In this document: positions 1-10,261 of the stretch, in pieces
How the letters are laid out: every line of letters begins with the position of its first letter
Numbering within the stretch: the first letter of the stretch is position 1
Origin: Escarpia spicata
Taxonomy: Eukaryota; Annelida; Polychaeta; Sabellida; Siboglinidae
Assembly: GCA_963995525.1 (NCBI GenBank)
Contig: OZ023216.1
Coordinates: 39,498,219 to 39,562,218, forward strand
Direction of reading: 5' to 3'
DNA length: 64,000 bases
Notes under the pieces: generated by a model
What the model was told of the DNA's origin: nothing
Databases searched by the model: none
Seen by the model: the letters and a program-made list of their open reading frames with translations, nothing else
Translations under genes and position numbers: made by a program

Positions 1-842
1 CTGCTCGTACTGTGGCGGGACGGACTCGTGCGAACTTCGGCCAACGTGTACTTGAGCGCTCTGGCCGTCGGCGACAGTCTGGTGCTGGTAGTAGCGTCGT
101 TGGTGATTTATCCAGGTAAAGTCTGGGGCTGGTGGTTAAGCGATACGAGCATATTGGCGTGTCGCGCCACCTGGCCAATGCACAACACACTAGTAAACGC
201 GTTCACTTGGCTCATTGTCGCGTTCACTGTCGAGCGGTGCGTCGTCGTCCATTTCCCGCTACTCAAGCTACGCCTGTGTACACCGCGCAACGCCGGCTTT
301 TGGTGCGTGTCAGTGCTGGTGCTCGCCTTTCTAAAGAACATCGACCTCTTCTTCATAGACAATTTTGTGATGGATTCTGACTCGGGCAAGCTCGTTTGCC
401 AAGTCCTGTTGCGCTACCAAGATTATATGTATAGCTATCGAACATGGATTTCCATCTTTGCTTCCTGCGTAATCCCGACAGGTGTCGTGTTTGTCTGTAA
501 CTGGGCGATAATACGAACACTACGTCGGGAGCTGATGGAAGAAGAACAACATTCATGTGTCTGGGCGTGTCGTTCGGTTTCATCGTCTGCGTTGTTCCAA
601 ATTATGTGTTCTACGTCATCATGCCCAGCTGGCCAATGACCCTACAGAGTCAGCACAATGTTTTGACATCTTTTATTCTCCTGCGATATGCCAATCACGC
701 CGTCAACTTCATCCTGTACAGTGTGACGGGTGCTCACTTCCGGTGCGAGTTGGTCGCGTTGTTTCATAGTTCCATTCAGCGCGGACGTGCGGCGGCGGAT
801 GTAGTTCGCAGAATGCCGAGATTACATTTCGTTTGTCAATAA
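1..842 (+). pseudogene. GPCR-A, class A GPCR pseudogene, 5' end outside window
   Basis: The window opens in frame at the end of TM1. TM2 (NVYLSALAVGDSLVL), TM3 with ERC in place of the (D/E)RY motif, TM4 and TM5 read in one frame up to 639. Relative to the paralogues, 25 bp are missing in intracellular loop 3 at 540/541, right after the ELM motif. This shifts the frame and TM5 runs into a stop at 637-639. TM6 and TM7 (NHAVNFILYSVTGAHFR) continue in another frame, 555-842. The usual C-terminal tail is lost, the coding sequence ending at RRMPRLHFVCQ. The same lesion is present in the downstream copy at 25634-26643, so it predates the duplication. Without repair this can only give a receptor truncated after TM5. 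Confidence 0.9.
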
Positions 843-2007
843 TGCCATTATGTTAATACTCTGTTTATTGTAATTATATTAATTATAATGGTCATTAAAG
901 GGAAACAAAAGAAACATTGTTGTGGTTATTGCACGCAAGAGTTAATACCAACTAACCATTTGCAACTACAATCATATTTTTAATGTAAGTGGTTTATTGT
1001 GGAACCATTTTTGAAAACAGGGCTACCGAATGTCATGCACCACACCATTGTTCGCCAGACTGTGACATAATTAATTTGGTGTAGTTTCTGTACAAACTAC
1101 ACTAAAAAAATTTCCCCACATGTCCAATAGCTGGCACTAGGGTTTATATGTAAAACAAGCATGCATGCGCTATGAGTTTAGATAGTTTGGTCAGGCCCGT
1201 AGCCAGCTTTTCACAATGGGGTGGTGGTCACATTTTATCAAAACAGACTCCATAGGGAGCCAAAAGTTCGTTTGGGGATACAGTTTTCACAATGTAGGTG
1301 GCGCCACATGTTCACGTGGTGGTTCGTTATGCACAGGGTTGAATTTCTAGCTGGATCAAAGGATAATGAAGTGGAGCCTGAGGTTGATGGACAGTGTGGT
1401 TGCATCTTATATCCAAACACCACCACATTAGCGTAGCCAGTAAGCCTGTAGCGAGGTCGATTGTTTTTGGGGGAACGTTATCAGATAAAGTGGAACTCAT
1501 ATGTGGTGAATGTTTGTTTGTTCAATTGTTTGGCCTTTGTTCATATTTAAAAAATAAACTGCTAAAGCCCCGAAGCAGGCGCCGAGGAGGGTGGGTATAT
1601 CCTAGGTTTGTTTTAAGAAGCACTTACATTGTTACAATATGGTGAAAATTGTAATCTGGTTCCTTGCAATTATTAAATTAGTTTTATCGGATTTACCAGC
1701 GCAAAGGTTCCGTAATTTATCATTAACATAATTAATTTAGTAATATAGTAAACCTTTATAAACTAGTTACCGTAAATAGAAGATTAGAAAACCAATTGTC
1801 CTCTTGTGGGAATCGAATGAAATACATTATTGTTGTCAACGTCGCGTACCAGAACCTGTAGGCAACACTGACTGTAGTAACAGCTAAGTTACTGTATTTG
1901 GCAGCTACACGGAAAACAAAACAAAACAATACAATAATATAATTAACTATAATTGTGTTTAATACTGTCCAGGCTTAAAAGGCCCTTCACACTTTGGTAC
2001 CTCCCTG
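843..2007. repeat. 3' flank shared by GPCR-A and GPCR-Z2
   Basis: This 1.1 kb of non-coding DNA aligns, with scattered substitutions and small indels, to 60466-61613 downstream of GPCR-Z2. It shows that A and Z2 derive from one ancestral duplication unit including the 3' flank. No credible coding sequence was seen; the short open frames within it are not conserved in the Z2 flank. Confidence 0.75.
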
Positions 2008-3144
2008 TCCGAGAGACTCCCCTTTATGATATCTAAACATGCCACTGGCAATCAAATGATTTAAGAAAACATGTACATTGTTTTTGTGCAACAAATTTTT
2101 CTTTACTAAGTGTAATGTATTAAATCATCGTCATCCTTTTATCCACTAGCATTACATTATACATAATAAAACCATTGTCATAAGCATTCAAATGTTGATA
2201 TAAAATTGAATCATTCGAAATCCTCCAACTTTATCCATGCCAATAGGGAGGATATGGGGCATACTGTATTGACAGCTGATTGGTTGGTTTCACTCAGTGT
2301 CAATAATTTTTGACTGTCTTGGTCACATCTGACTGACTACCATTAGGAGTCATTTACATTTATTGTAGATTTGGTTTCTTGTGTGTTTGTTTGCCCGGGG
2401 TTTACACGGCAGGAGTCCATGGGACAATATCAATGATGCCTGGCTAGATGGGTGGAATTTTCCTTTGAAGTGAGTTCCTCCAGTGCCTGGACTTTTCACA
2501 CATAACAATGGGGACAAACCCCACAGCCAGGATTAAAGGTAAAAGTAAGCTAAAAAAGGTATGTTCTTACGTAGCGCAATACCCAGTCCTCTGGAGTGTT
2601 CAAAGCGCTTAACACTTTCCTCCATTGCAGACCTGTTAAATCGAACACCATCGCGACTTCTCTGGGAAGCATTCAGCCACGCTGTAATTAATGGGTGTAG
2701 ACTATTAGTACGCAAACATAAATCACTGTCTACATCCAGGTATTCATGTATACAGCTGAGCGAACTGCAGCAACGTAGAGTGAACGAACTTGTCCAGGAT
2801 TCAAAACAACACAGGATGCGAACCCGCCGTCTCTCGACTGAGAACATGATGCATAAGTCAATGCGCCACTACAGTTTCTCATTCACTCACTGACGATCAC
2901 TGAATTGATACAGGTTCTCTTTTTAGAACCTGCATACATCATTGCAGCTCCCTGCTGTCCTGCCATATTGGATAATGTTTGAACAAAACCCAACTTCGTT
3001 TGTGAAGGAGTTTTGCGTTTTTGAGAAACAGCTGATATTAGATGTACAATTATGGGTTTACATTAAAAAAATGCAGTTTTGGGGTTCACACTTTGAAGAA
3101 AGGGGGTTCCCGTGAACCCCGTCAACCCCCCGGCTACGGGCCTG
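1192..3144. mobile_element. Candidate non-autonomous DNA transposon with short inverted termini
   Basis: The left end begins CAGGCCCGTAGCC and the right end is its exact reverse complement, GGCTACGGGCCTG, 13 bp at 3132-3144. The inner right edge is G/C rich (runs of C and G around 3100-3130), typical of terminal repeats ending in a CCCGTAGCC-like motif. No perfect target-site duplication is evident: AGTTTGGT on the left, TTGGGATT on the right. The interior holds open frames of 104 and 110 codons on opposite strands at 2533-2893. I do not recognise either and see no transposase motif. The degenerate left end also occurs near 60826, but the right end is missing there. Confidence 0.45.
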
Positions 3145-3685
3145 TTGGGATTATATTACCATACTCCAATTCTTCTTCTGATGATAACGAAATGAGTATA
3201 TAACTAGCTGGATACTGGTTCCAACCACAAGCACAATGGCCAGTGGTACTGCGGGCACAAGAAAAACCAGGTCGTGCCCCATGTATTTAAAGGAATTTAT
3301 GACGCTCTTGAAACTTCGAATGCTGCTCGCTTATTGGTTGTGTCATAAGTAATATATTGGCCTCCTCTATATTATATATTTCATGAGAATCTTCCTCTTT
3401 GAGGCCATATACTAAGTAAACCACGTATGCTAAAAGTTATAACTAAAAATAGTTCGTTTGTATTACCTCCTGTAGATGCGTAACACAAAAACGGGGTCTT
3501 TTGTTTCTCTTTCAGCATATTTACTATGCAATTTTTTTTTTGTCGTACTTCACTTGTTGACATGTACAATGTTATATTTATGTTTGTAACTCAGTATGAC
3601 GTACATGTGATGCATTTTCTCTGTTTTGAAAGCATTTATTGCTATAAGTTTGTAGCGAGTTTAGAAATACAGACGGACGGTTTCA
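3145..3685. other. Non-coding spacer
   Basis: AT-rich sequence between the candidate transposon and the conserved 3' block. No gene, repeat unit or RNA gene could be supported here; the 62-codon open frame on the minus strand near 3381-3569 has no recognisable features. Confidence 0.5.
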
Positions 3686-3744
3686 CGTAATGTCATTTCC
3701 AGTTTAGTATCGAATATTTCTAGTGAGAACAATGTAAGATTTCA
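3650..3744 (+). promoter_or_regulatory. Conserved GPCR 3' block
   Basis: A block containing CATTTCCAGTTTAGTA and ATTTCTAGTGAGA followed by a TGTAAGATTTCA-like segment recurs downstream of most GPCR loci in the window (7005, 9537, 15491, 52839, 58118 and 63843). It marks the end of each duplication unit. Its role is unknown; a 3' UTR or polyadenylation-associated element is one possibility. At locus A it is separated from the coding sequence by the inserted element at 1192-3144. Confidence 0.6.
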
Positions 3745-3799
3745 TAATGTGATTTGATACAGAGAAGTCCACCTGCCACGTCTTTGCCGAGTAGTGGAG

Positions 3800-4260
3800 T
3801 TTGATCTGCTCAGATTAAAGTGCCATCGGATAACGACTAACAAAAATGTCGTCAGGGAGTAGGCGCATTTGTGAGTCCAATCATTCTGTGATGTCTTTAA
3901 TGTACAGCAAAAACAACATTGGCACCAACATTGTTCCTTGTAGATTCCATCTAAAGAGGATGTCAGGTGACCACGAAGATTTCATATTGACGACAACATG
4001 ACGACTACGATGACGTCTATTATAAGCCTATCACAAATACCAGAACGATGACATAAGTATGCTTTTGTAAGTCGAAGGAGTAGGCCAGTTCGTGTATGGT
4101 ACTAACATGCTGTGTTTTACAAGACAGGAAACAAGATGATGTTTTAGTTCAGGTCGCGAGCAGAGGACCGATCTGGTTGCACATAATGTGTACCATTATT
4201 TTGCATGTGAAGTGAAGCCGGTTTGTAATTATATGGTTTGGCCGCGTGACTGTTCTAAAA
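3800..4260 (-). mobile_element. CR1/jockey-like LINE fragment (reverse transcriptase)
   Basis: On the minus strand, 3884-3943 reads LQGTMLVPMLFLLYIKDITE, the reverse transcriptase block with a PxLFLLYI(N/K)D motif. A stop follows, and a decayed catalytic region reads LPDDIFVS. Minus-strand sequence at 4080-4205 contains CNQIGPLL and TIHELAYSF and is homologous to the better-preserved fragment at 13786-13994. Both ends are decayed. Confidence 0.7.
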
Positions 4261-4277
4261 ATCGCCGATAAACATCC

Positions 4278-4298
4278 TATATATATATATATATATCT
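4278..4298. repeat. (TA)n microsatellite
   Basis: About 20 bp of alternating T and A at the boundary between the two LINE fragments. Confidence 0.8.
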
Positions 4299-4299
4299 A

Positions 4300-4813
4300 T
4301 ATTAATAACAATAACACAAGTTTATTAGCAACTCCACTGAGTTGGATTCACAGTATACAATAAAATACAACTAATACATTGAAACGTCATACAGTATCAA
4401 TACACTGATATGTCATACAGTATAAATACCATCCTTTTATCCTTCATTCTTTATTGGCAGTTGTGTAATCCCCAAGGTATAAAAGAGTTATGGTATCTGT
4501 TTGTTCGGGTTATTGGCAAAGGGTACACATTTCGCTGTCTGATGTCATATTTGGTGTGTCTTTTGTCAGGCAGCAGATGGTTTAATCTGTGTGTGCTAAC
4601 TGTAATCTTATTGAAATATTTTTAACAAAGGAAGTCCCATCTTGCTTTCAATGTCTCCAATTTAACATACCTGAGTATCTCAGCGTAAGTTATTCCAAAA
4701 AAATACACTTTAATGCTCTTTTCTGTATCATTTCAATATTGTCAAATAAATATTGTGGCAAGTTAGTGTGCCATGCAAGTCATCCATATTCTAAAACAGG
4801 TCTCACAACACTG

Positions 4814-4866
<53 letters not shown>

Positions 4867-5062
4867 GTGACCAGATCATTCTGGCTAATTCCTACTCGCT
4901 TTAACTGATACAACTTTTCGTTTCCCGGCTTTTTTCACAATATTTTCCACATGCTTATTCCATGTCAGATCCTGTGAAATTGTAACATCTAGACGTTTGG
5001 CATGGTCTACTTGATCTACATCTTTACCATCGATCTTTATATTTGAGATAGTGTTTATTGAT
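4300..5062 (-). mobile_element. CR1/jockey-like LINE fragment (3' part of reverse transcriptase ORF)
   Basis: Minus-strand translation of 4948-5007 reads DHAKRLDVTISQDLTWNKHV, the thumb/connection motif of CR1- and jockey-type LINEs. Further on, 4783-4803 reads RPVLEYG, followed by an IEMIQKRALKCI segment. Stops and an AT expansion at 4816-4866 interrupt it. The 92-codon plus-strand open frame across this region is an antisense shadow. Confidence 0.75.
4816..4866. repeat. (TA)n microsatellite
   Basis: About 50 bp of near-perfect TA repeat with one AA interruption, expanded inside the LINE fragment. Confidence 0.9.
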
Positions 5063-5114
5063 TATATATATATATATATATATATATTTATTGGTGTATA
5101 CTCATATATATACA

Positions 5115-5149
<35 letters not shown>

Positions 5150-5166
5150 TATACACCAATAAACGG
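5063..5166. repeat. AT repeat with long perfect inverted repeat
   Basis: The left arm TTTATTGGTGTATACTCATA starts at 5087 and is matched by its reverse complement ending near 5163. The centre is an alternating TA tract. The combined arms exceed 20 bp and could extrude as a cruciform. The TA centre is 2 bp longer in copy 2. Confidence 0.9.
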
Positions 5167-5439
5167 GATGGTGCATTGCTCGTAGGACTGTTGGAGTATT
5201 AAGAGTAGTAAATATCAAACATCCAAAATAGAAACCTTTGGCAAAGGCTAAATTATACATGAAATGATTAATTGTTATTTAAATTACCACCAACGTGTGC
5301 ATAACAGATCTAACGAATTAGTATATAGGTTATATATTTGAGGCACAGTGTTTGTTAATATGACACGAGAATATTTTAAAGATAGCTTTTTATATTTGTT
5401 TTGTATTTTTGTTTTTTACTTAAGTAATTACTTTTCTAT

Positions 5440-5530
5440 GTATTAGTATTTTATATGTAAAGCGCCTTGAATATTTTCTAACAAGAGTTGGCGCTGTATA
5501 AGTATATTTATTTATTTATTTATTTACTTA
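5440..5530 (+). mobile_element. SINE or LINE 3' tail
   Basis: The stretch TGTAAAGCGCCTTGAATATT, then GAGTTGGCGCTGTATAAGTA, ends in a (TTTA)n tract at 5505-5530. This matches the widespread metazoan SINE/LINE 3' tail that pairs AAAGCGCCTTGA with TTGGCGCTATATAA. The 5' end of the element cannot be placed. Confidence 0.55.
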
Positions 5531-5670
5531 TTTTCAAATGAACAGCTCTTTTGGCGGTGAACTAAAAACACTGAGAAATTGTAATTACTCGGTGCGTTGT
5601 CGTATTTAATCTAAATATACACGTTAATTTCTTACAAGCTGCTGCATAAAAAACTAGATAATTAAGTGGC

Positions 5671-5808
5671 ATATGTCGTGGAATAAATATGCACAGTAAT
5701 GCGGCGGTTCGAAGTCATCGAGGGAGCCGTTGTGGAATTTAAACATACGGTAAGTCCTCGACGTCACGTTTCAATGACACCACAAGGATTAGCAGTGTTG
5801 TTATAAAG
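5671..5808 (+). promoter_or_regulatory. GPCR-B proximal promoter remnant with TATA box
   Basis: Carries the conserved promoter block of the array: an ATGTCGTGGAATAAAT segment, the GCGGCGG box, a decayed dyad (TTCGA...TCGAG) and TATAAAG at 5802-5808. The gene it served is broken. Confidence 0.6.
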
Positions 5809-5865
5809 CTGGTGTTAGTACCGCTACAAAATACATTCCCGATTTGTTTGTAAGAATGTAGATCG

Positions 5866-6872
5866 TCTGGCGGTCTCGCCGGTTCTCAAGGACGTGGCTT
5901 CGTCGAACGAAAACAACACAAATGTACGTTCTGGTGATCTGGACGCCGCCAAGTGGCGATACGGCTGTCCGCCGTTATGACTGACGGGACACGACGGTAA
6001 CACGCTCTTGCTGCTCGTGCTTAGGCGGGACGGACTCGTGCGGACATCGGTCAACTTCTGCTTGAGCGCCCTGGCCGTCGGTGATAGTCTGGTGCTGATG
6101 ATCGCATCAGTGGTGGTCTACCTAGATGATGTATGGGGTTTTTGGTTCGAAAATTGGCATGTCGCGCCATCTGGCCAGTCCACAACACACTAATAAACGC
6201 GTCCATATGGTTCATTGTTGCGTTCACTGCCGAGCGCTGTTTCGTCGTCCGTTTCTTGCAACTCAAGCTACGCCTGTGCACGCGACGCCACGCTGGCTTA
6301 TGCTGCGTGTCGCTGCTGGCGTTGTCCTTCGTCAAGAACATCGACCTCTTCGTCACATACGCTCTTTTCATTTATACTGATTCGGACGTCATTTGCAAAG
6401 TCTCGTTACGCTACCATGATTATATATGACCATCTACCGACCAATGATTACATTCATTACCTCCTGCGTGATCCCGACATGTGGCGTGCTTGCCTGTAAC
6501 TGGGCGATAATACGAACACTACGCGGGGAGCTGATGGAAACGGCCGTGCGAGACTCGGTCGTTAGAAGAACAACAGTCACGTGTCTCGGCGTGTCGTTCG
6601 CATTAATCATCTGTGTTGTTCCTGCTCATGTGTTCTTTATTACCATGTCCACCTGGCCAATGACCCTACAGAAACAGAACGACATATCGGGGTACCGGGT
6701 CCTCATGCGATAAACCAATGACGCCGTCAACTTCTTCCTGTACAGTCTGACGGTTGCTCATTTCCGGTGCTTGCGTTGTTTCGCAGTCGCGGTAGTTCGT
6801 AGAATGACATCCTGTGTTACGAGTACGTTAGAGTTTCGTCGAGACTTTGAAAACGATTTGGAAAAGCATTAG
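5866..6872 (+). pseudogene. GPCR-B, class A GPCR pseudogene
   Basis: All seven helices are recognisable, but the locus is broken in several places. The start codon and first codons are deleted: the sequence jumps from the leader to SPVLKDVASSNENN. A stop (TGA) lies just before TM1 near 5980. Frame changes then occur in extracellular loop 1 (TM2 ends in frame at 6193, TM3-TM4 continue from 6133) and at 6426, where a stop precedes TM5-TM6. A last break lies near 6713, before TM7 (NDAVNFFLYSLTVAHFR). The C-tail FENDLEKH survives. TM3 carries ERC. Confidence 0.9.
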
Positions 6873-7004
6873 TACGAACATTAACTGACATTTCATTGGT
6901 CGATATAGAATGTATTAATATTAAGATTGGTGGCATTTCGTTTGTTGATTAGTCATTATGTTAATGATAAAGTTGTAACGTGTTTGGTAAAACCTACTGT
7001 TTTG

Positions 7005-7065
7005 CGTAATTCCATTTCCAGTTTAGTAGCATATATTTCTAGTGACACCCATGTAAGAGTTCATG
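7005..7065 (+). promoter_or_regulatory. Conserved GPCR 3' block (locus B)
   Basis: Same block as at 3650-3744 (CATTTCCAGTTTAGTAGC, TTTCTAGTGACA, TGTAAGAGTTCATGCAT), about 135 bp past the stop of pseudogene B. Confidence 0.65.
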
Positions 7066-7099
7066 CATCTTTTAGAAGTATTTTGTTAGGTCAAAAATA

Positions 7100-7860
7100 A
7101 ATGTTATGATCCATTCATTTGAATACAATATTGTACGTAACAAACTGATATAACTGTATTTGATTACATGGTGCCATTCCTCTTCCCTACCATTTCTCAG
7201 TGGTATTATCTTCCAACCCGGGACATTTTGGTGGATTCTCCATTCCCAGTCACAACAACTCTTCTTGAAGCGGGGTTTGGTCCGGGTCTTCAGAACTGAT
7301 CCTACGACAATGGCGTGGCTTGTAATTACGCCTGGACTGCCGGTCTATTCCATGTATCGATCTTATCGATCATTGTCGTCTTCGATGCTTTTGGGGCTGA
7401 CTTCCAGGATAGTCATGGCTGGTTTGTTAAACACGACTGGATAACAGCCCGCTCGTGATTAATATCCTTCCGGCCTTCACCAGATTATCTGTCTTCCTCA
7501 CCAGATTAACTAGATTATCGCAAAAAAATGAATACCTGGCTATTGCATGCATACATTAGGTGTGAATTAATAATCTTTGTGTAGTAATTAGTAATTTTTC
7601 AACGTGGGAAAATTATTCCCATGAAGTCGAGATAGAGTTCGTATGAACAAGTCTACCAAGGGTGAAATGTATTGCTTTTTTAGCAGTCCGAACGACTTGA
7701 CGTTTTAACTACTAACTTATCAAATGGATAAAACCAGGGTCGAGATCTAGACATTGTTTTCATAGTCACAGCATGTACTTTTCATAATGACGTATTTGCA
7801 GTTCGTCTCAGTAGGTTGATGTGAAGAACGGATTACTATAATAAAACAACAAAGAATTAA
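7100..7860 (+). repeat. GPCR upstream module (locus C) with a conserved reading frame
   Basis: Unit-specific upstream DNA found before several GPCR loci. It begins with a TGATCCA...GATTACATGGTG segment and contains a frame reading ACNYAWTAGLFHVSILSIIV near 7310-7400. The same frame recurs at 9982-10197 and 24587-24886. A second part (7600-7800) with GAACAAGTCTACCA and ACTACTAACT motifs precedes the promoter. In this copy the conserved frame has an internal stop, so coding function is doubtful. Confidence 0.6.
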
Positions 7861-8002
7861 CTTGGACATGTGGTGCAATAAATGTTCACGCTCAAGCGGC
7901 GGCTAGAAACCATCGAGGGAGCCGTGTGGAATTTAAAGTTACAGCAAATCCTGAACTTCAAGTGTCAGTGTCAACACACGGATTAATAGTGTTATTATAA
8001 AG
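7861..8002 (+). promoter_or_regulatory. GPCR-C proximal promoter with TATA box
   Basis: Contains the array's shared promoter block: GGACATGTGGTGCAATAAAT, GTTCACGCTCAAGCGGCGG, a dyad-like CTAGAAACCATCGAG at 7903-7917, and TATAAAG at 7996-8002, about 95 bp before the ATG. The sequence between TATA and ATG is likely the 5' UTR. Confidence 0.65.
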
Positions 8003-8096
8003 CTGGTGTTAATGCCGCTTCAAAATACTTTCGTTATTTTGTTCGTAACAGTGTAGATCATCTGTGCAAGGTTTTTGTACTTTTTCAAGACGGAAA

Positions 8097-9161
8097 ATGG
8101 CGAATTACACTGCTTTATTGTCGACGGGGTTGCCTGTTCTTGAAGACGTTGTTACGTCTAACAAAAGCAACACGGGTGTATTTTCTACTGATATGGCATC
8201 CAACACATGGCGTTACGGCTGGCCGCCGATATGCATGATAGGACTCGTCGGTAACACGCTCGTGCTGCTCGTGCTGAGGCGAGACGGACTCTTGCGGACA
8301 TCGGCCAACGTCTACTTGAGCGCCCTGGCCGTAGGTGACAGTCTGGTGTTGATGATCACGTCAGTGGTATTCTACCCAGGTATTGTTTGGCGTTGGTGGT
8401 TCGAAGATACTAGTACAATGGCGTGTCACGCTAGTGCTGCAATTCGATGCATATTAGTAAATGCGTCCACTTGGTTCATTATCGCGTTCACTGCCGAACG
8501 CTACGTCTACATCCGTTTCCCCTTACGCCTGTCGAACCCGAGCAACGCCGGCTTATGCTGCGTGTCGCTGCTGGTATTGGCCTTCGTCAAAAACATTGAC
8601 CAATTCTTCATACACGACTTTGTCATTGATTTGGATTCGGGCGATGTTATTTGCAATGTCCCGTTGCGATATCTCGATTATGTGAACTACTACCGACCAA
8701 TTATTACATTAATTACCTCCTGCGTGATCCCGACAGGTGTCGTGATTGTCTGTAACTGGGCGATAATACGAACACTTCGTCGGGAGCTGATGCAAACGGC
8801 CGTGCGAGACTCGATCGTTAGAAGAACAACATACATGTGTCTGGGCGTGTCGTTCGGGTTCATCGCCTGCGTTGTTCCAAGTCATGTGTTCTACATCACC
8901 ATGCCCAACTGGCCAATGACCCTACAGAGTCAGAACGATGTATTGGGGTCTTTGGTTCTCCTGCGATATAGCAATCATGCCGTCAACTTCTTCCTGTACA
9001 GTCTGACGGGTGCTCATTTCCGGTACGAGTTGGTAGCGTTGTCTCGCAGTTGCGTCCAGCGCGTACGTTCGTCGGCGGCTGTAGTTCGTAGAATGACGTC
9101 ACATCTTACGAGTAGGTTCGAGTTCCTCCGGGACTTTGAAGACGATTTGGAAATGCGTTGA
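8097..9161 (+). CDS. GPCR-C, intact intronless class A GPCR
   Basis: A 354-residue seven-helix receptor of the rhodopsin class, expected at the cell surface coupling an unknown ligand (peptide-like by family resemblance) to G proteins. I chose the ATG at 8097 rather than the in-frame 8064 because it aligns with the starts of the other intact genes and has a good context (AAAATGG). N-glycosylation sequons lie at N3 and N22. TM1 (42-62) has GN53, TM2 has D81. TM3 has C110, which should pair with C186 in loop 2, and E134-R135-Y136. TM5 has P212. TM6 reads FIACVVP and lacks the usual tryptophan of CWxP. TM7 ends N297-FFLY with phenylalanine in place of the proline of NPxxY, followed by SLTGAHFR as helix 8. 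The tail is short. No introns are needed. The ligand cannot be deduced. Confidence 0.93.
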   Translation: MANYTALLSTGLPVLEDVVTSNKSNTGVFSTDMASNTWRYGWPPICMIGLVGNTLVLLVLRRDGLLRTSANVYLSALAVGDSLVLMITSVVFYPGIVWRWWFEDTSTMACHASAAIRCILVNASTWFIIAFTAERYVYIRFPLRLSNPSNAGLCCVSLLVLAFVKNIDQFFIHDFVIDLDSGDVICNVPLRYLDYVNYYRPIITLITSCVIPTGVVIVCNWAIIRTLRRELMQTAVRDSIVRRTTYMCLGVSFGFIACVVPSHVFYITMPNWPMTLQSQNDVLGSLVLLRYSNHAVNFFLYSLTGAHFRYELVALSRSCVQRVRSSAAVVRRMTSHLTSRFEFLRDFEDDLEMR

Positions 9162-9536
9162 CACGAATATTGATGATACATCGTTTGTTGGTAAACTGTA
9201 TCTTAGAATATCATGTTTACTTTAATTTGTTAGTTTGAATGATCATTATGCTTATTTTATTTTGATAGATAATTATTTCACTTATTATACGGGCATAATT
9301 GCTATATTTGTGCTTGAAACTCAGGAAGACGTACTTATTATACATGTTTGGACACTTTCCAACTACAGCCTTTTGCATACAGCAGGATGTCATCACAAGA
9401 AACAGGTGTGGTGTAGCGTGAATGTGCACTAATTGCGAAGCACATAACGTGGACATGTGAACAAGGTGTAACATTATTGACAATGATTTGATAGCCACGT
9501 GTTTGTAACGAATTTACAAATGCAGACGTACGGTCT

Positions 9537-9600
9537 CACTTAATGTCATTTCCAGTTTAATAACGCATATATTTCTAGTGAGACCAATGTAATATTTCAA
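9537..9600 (+). promoter_or_regulatory. Conserved GPCR 3' block (locus C)
   Basis: CATTTCCAGTTTAATAACGC then ATTTCTAGTGAGACCAATGT, about 375 bp after the stop codon of GPCR-C. Same block as at 3650-3744. Confidence 0.65.
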
Positions 9601-9842
9601 GCATATCGTATCAGTAGGATATTTTTGGATCGTCTATATTTTTATCTTATTTTAATATTTTTTATTATAGTCGCGTCTTTCGTGATACCATAATATTATT
9701 TATACTAATTTTCTGTATGTGATTCTGCATTGTTTTATTATTATTGTGATTATTATTATTATCATTATTATTGATTATGAAATGAATATTCCATTATTAA
9801 TGGTATTAATTATAGTTGCGATCCAATATTTTTGAAAACAAT
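9601..9842. other. AT-rich spacer with ATT microsatellite
   Basis: Very AT-rich; contains a short imperfect ATT/TTA run at about 9735-9775. No gene seen. Confidence 0.6.
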
Positions 9843-10215
9843 GCGATACAAAATAAATGTGCCTCGAGACTGATCACACTTTGATTACATATTATCATTC
9901 CTCTTCTCAAGCACCTCTCGTTTCCTTATCTCTTCGTATACTATTGCCGGTAGCATTGTCTTCCAACCCGGGACATGTTGGATGCAATCCCCCACCCCGG
10001 TCACAGCAACTCTTGAACCTGGAGGTGGTTCGGGTCTTCGGGATGGTTACTTGGGCTATGACGTGGGCTGTAATTACACCAGGACGGCTGGCGTATTCCA
10101 TGTATCGATCTTATCGACCATTGTCGTCTTCGATGAGTTGAGGGCTGACTTTCAGGATAATCATGGCTGGTTTGTTGAAAACGATTGTCTGGCATAACAT
10201 TGCATAGTTACAGCA
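9843..10215 (+). repeat. GPCR upstream module with open conserved frame
   Basis: Homologous to 7100-7450 and 24636-24886. The frame at 9982-10197 stays open for 71 codons and reads VGCNYTRTAGVFHVSILSTI, then a FDELRADFQDNHGWFVEN-like segment. It is cut off from its downstream GPCR promoter by the LINE at 10262-12185. It could be a remnant exon or merely conserved non-coding DNA. Confidence 0.5.
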
Positions 10216-10261
10216 TGTAATTTTCGGAACGACATTGACTCTGTTGTTATATGTAACGACA

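Noticed and set aside
2533..2893. Overlapping 104- and 110-codon frames on opposite strands
   Set aside because: Antisense of each other with no family resemblance; kept only as content of the candidate transposon.
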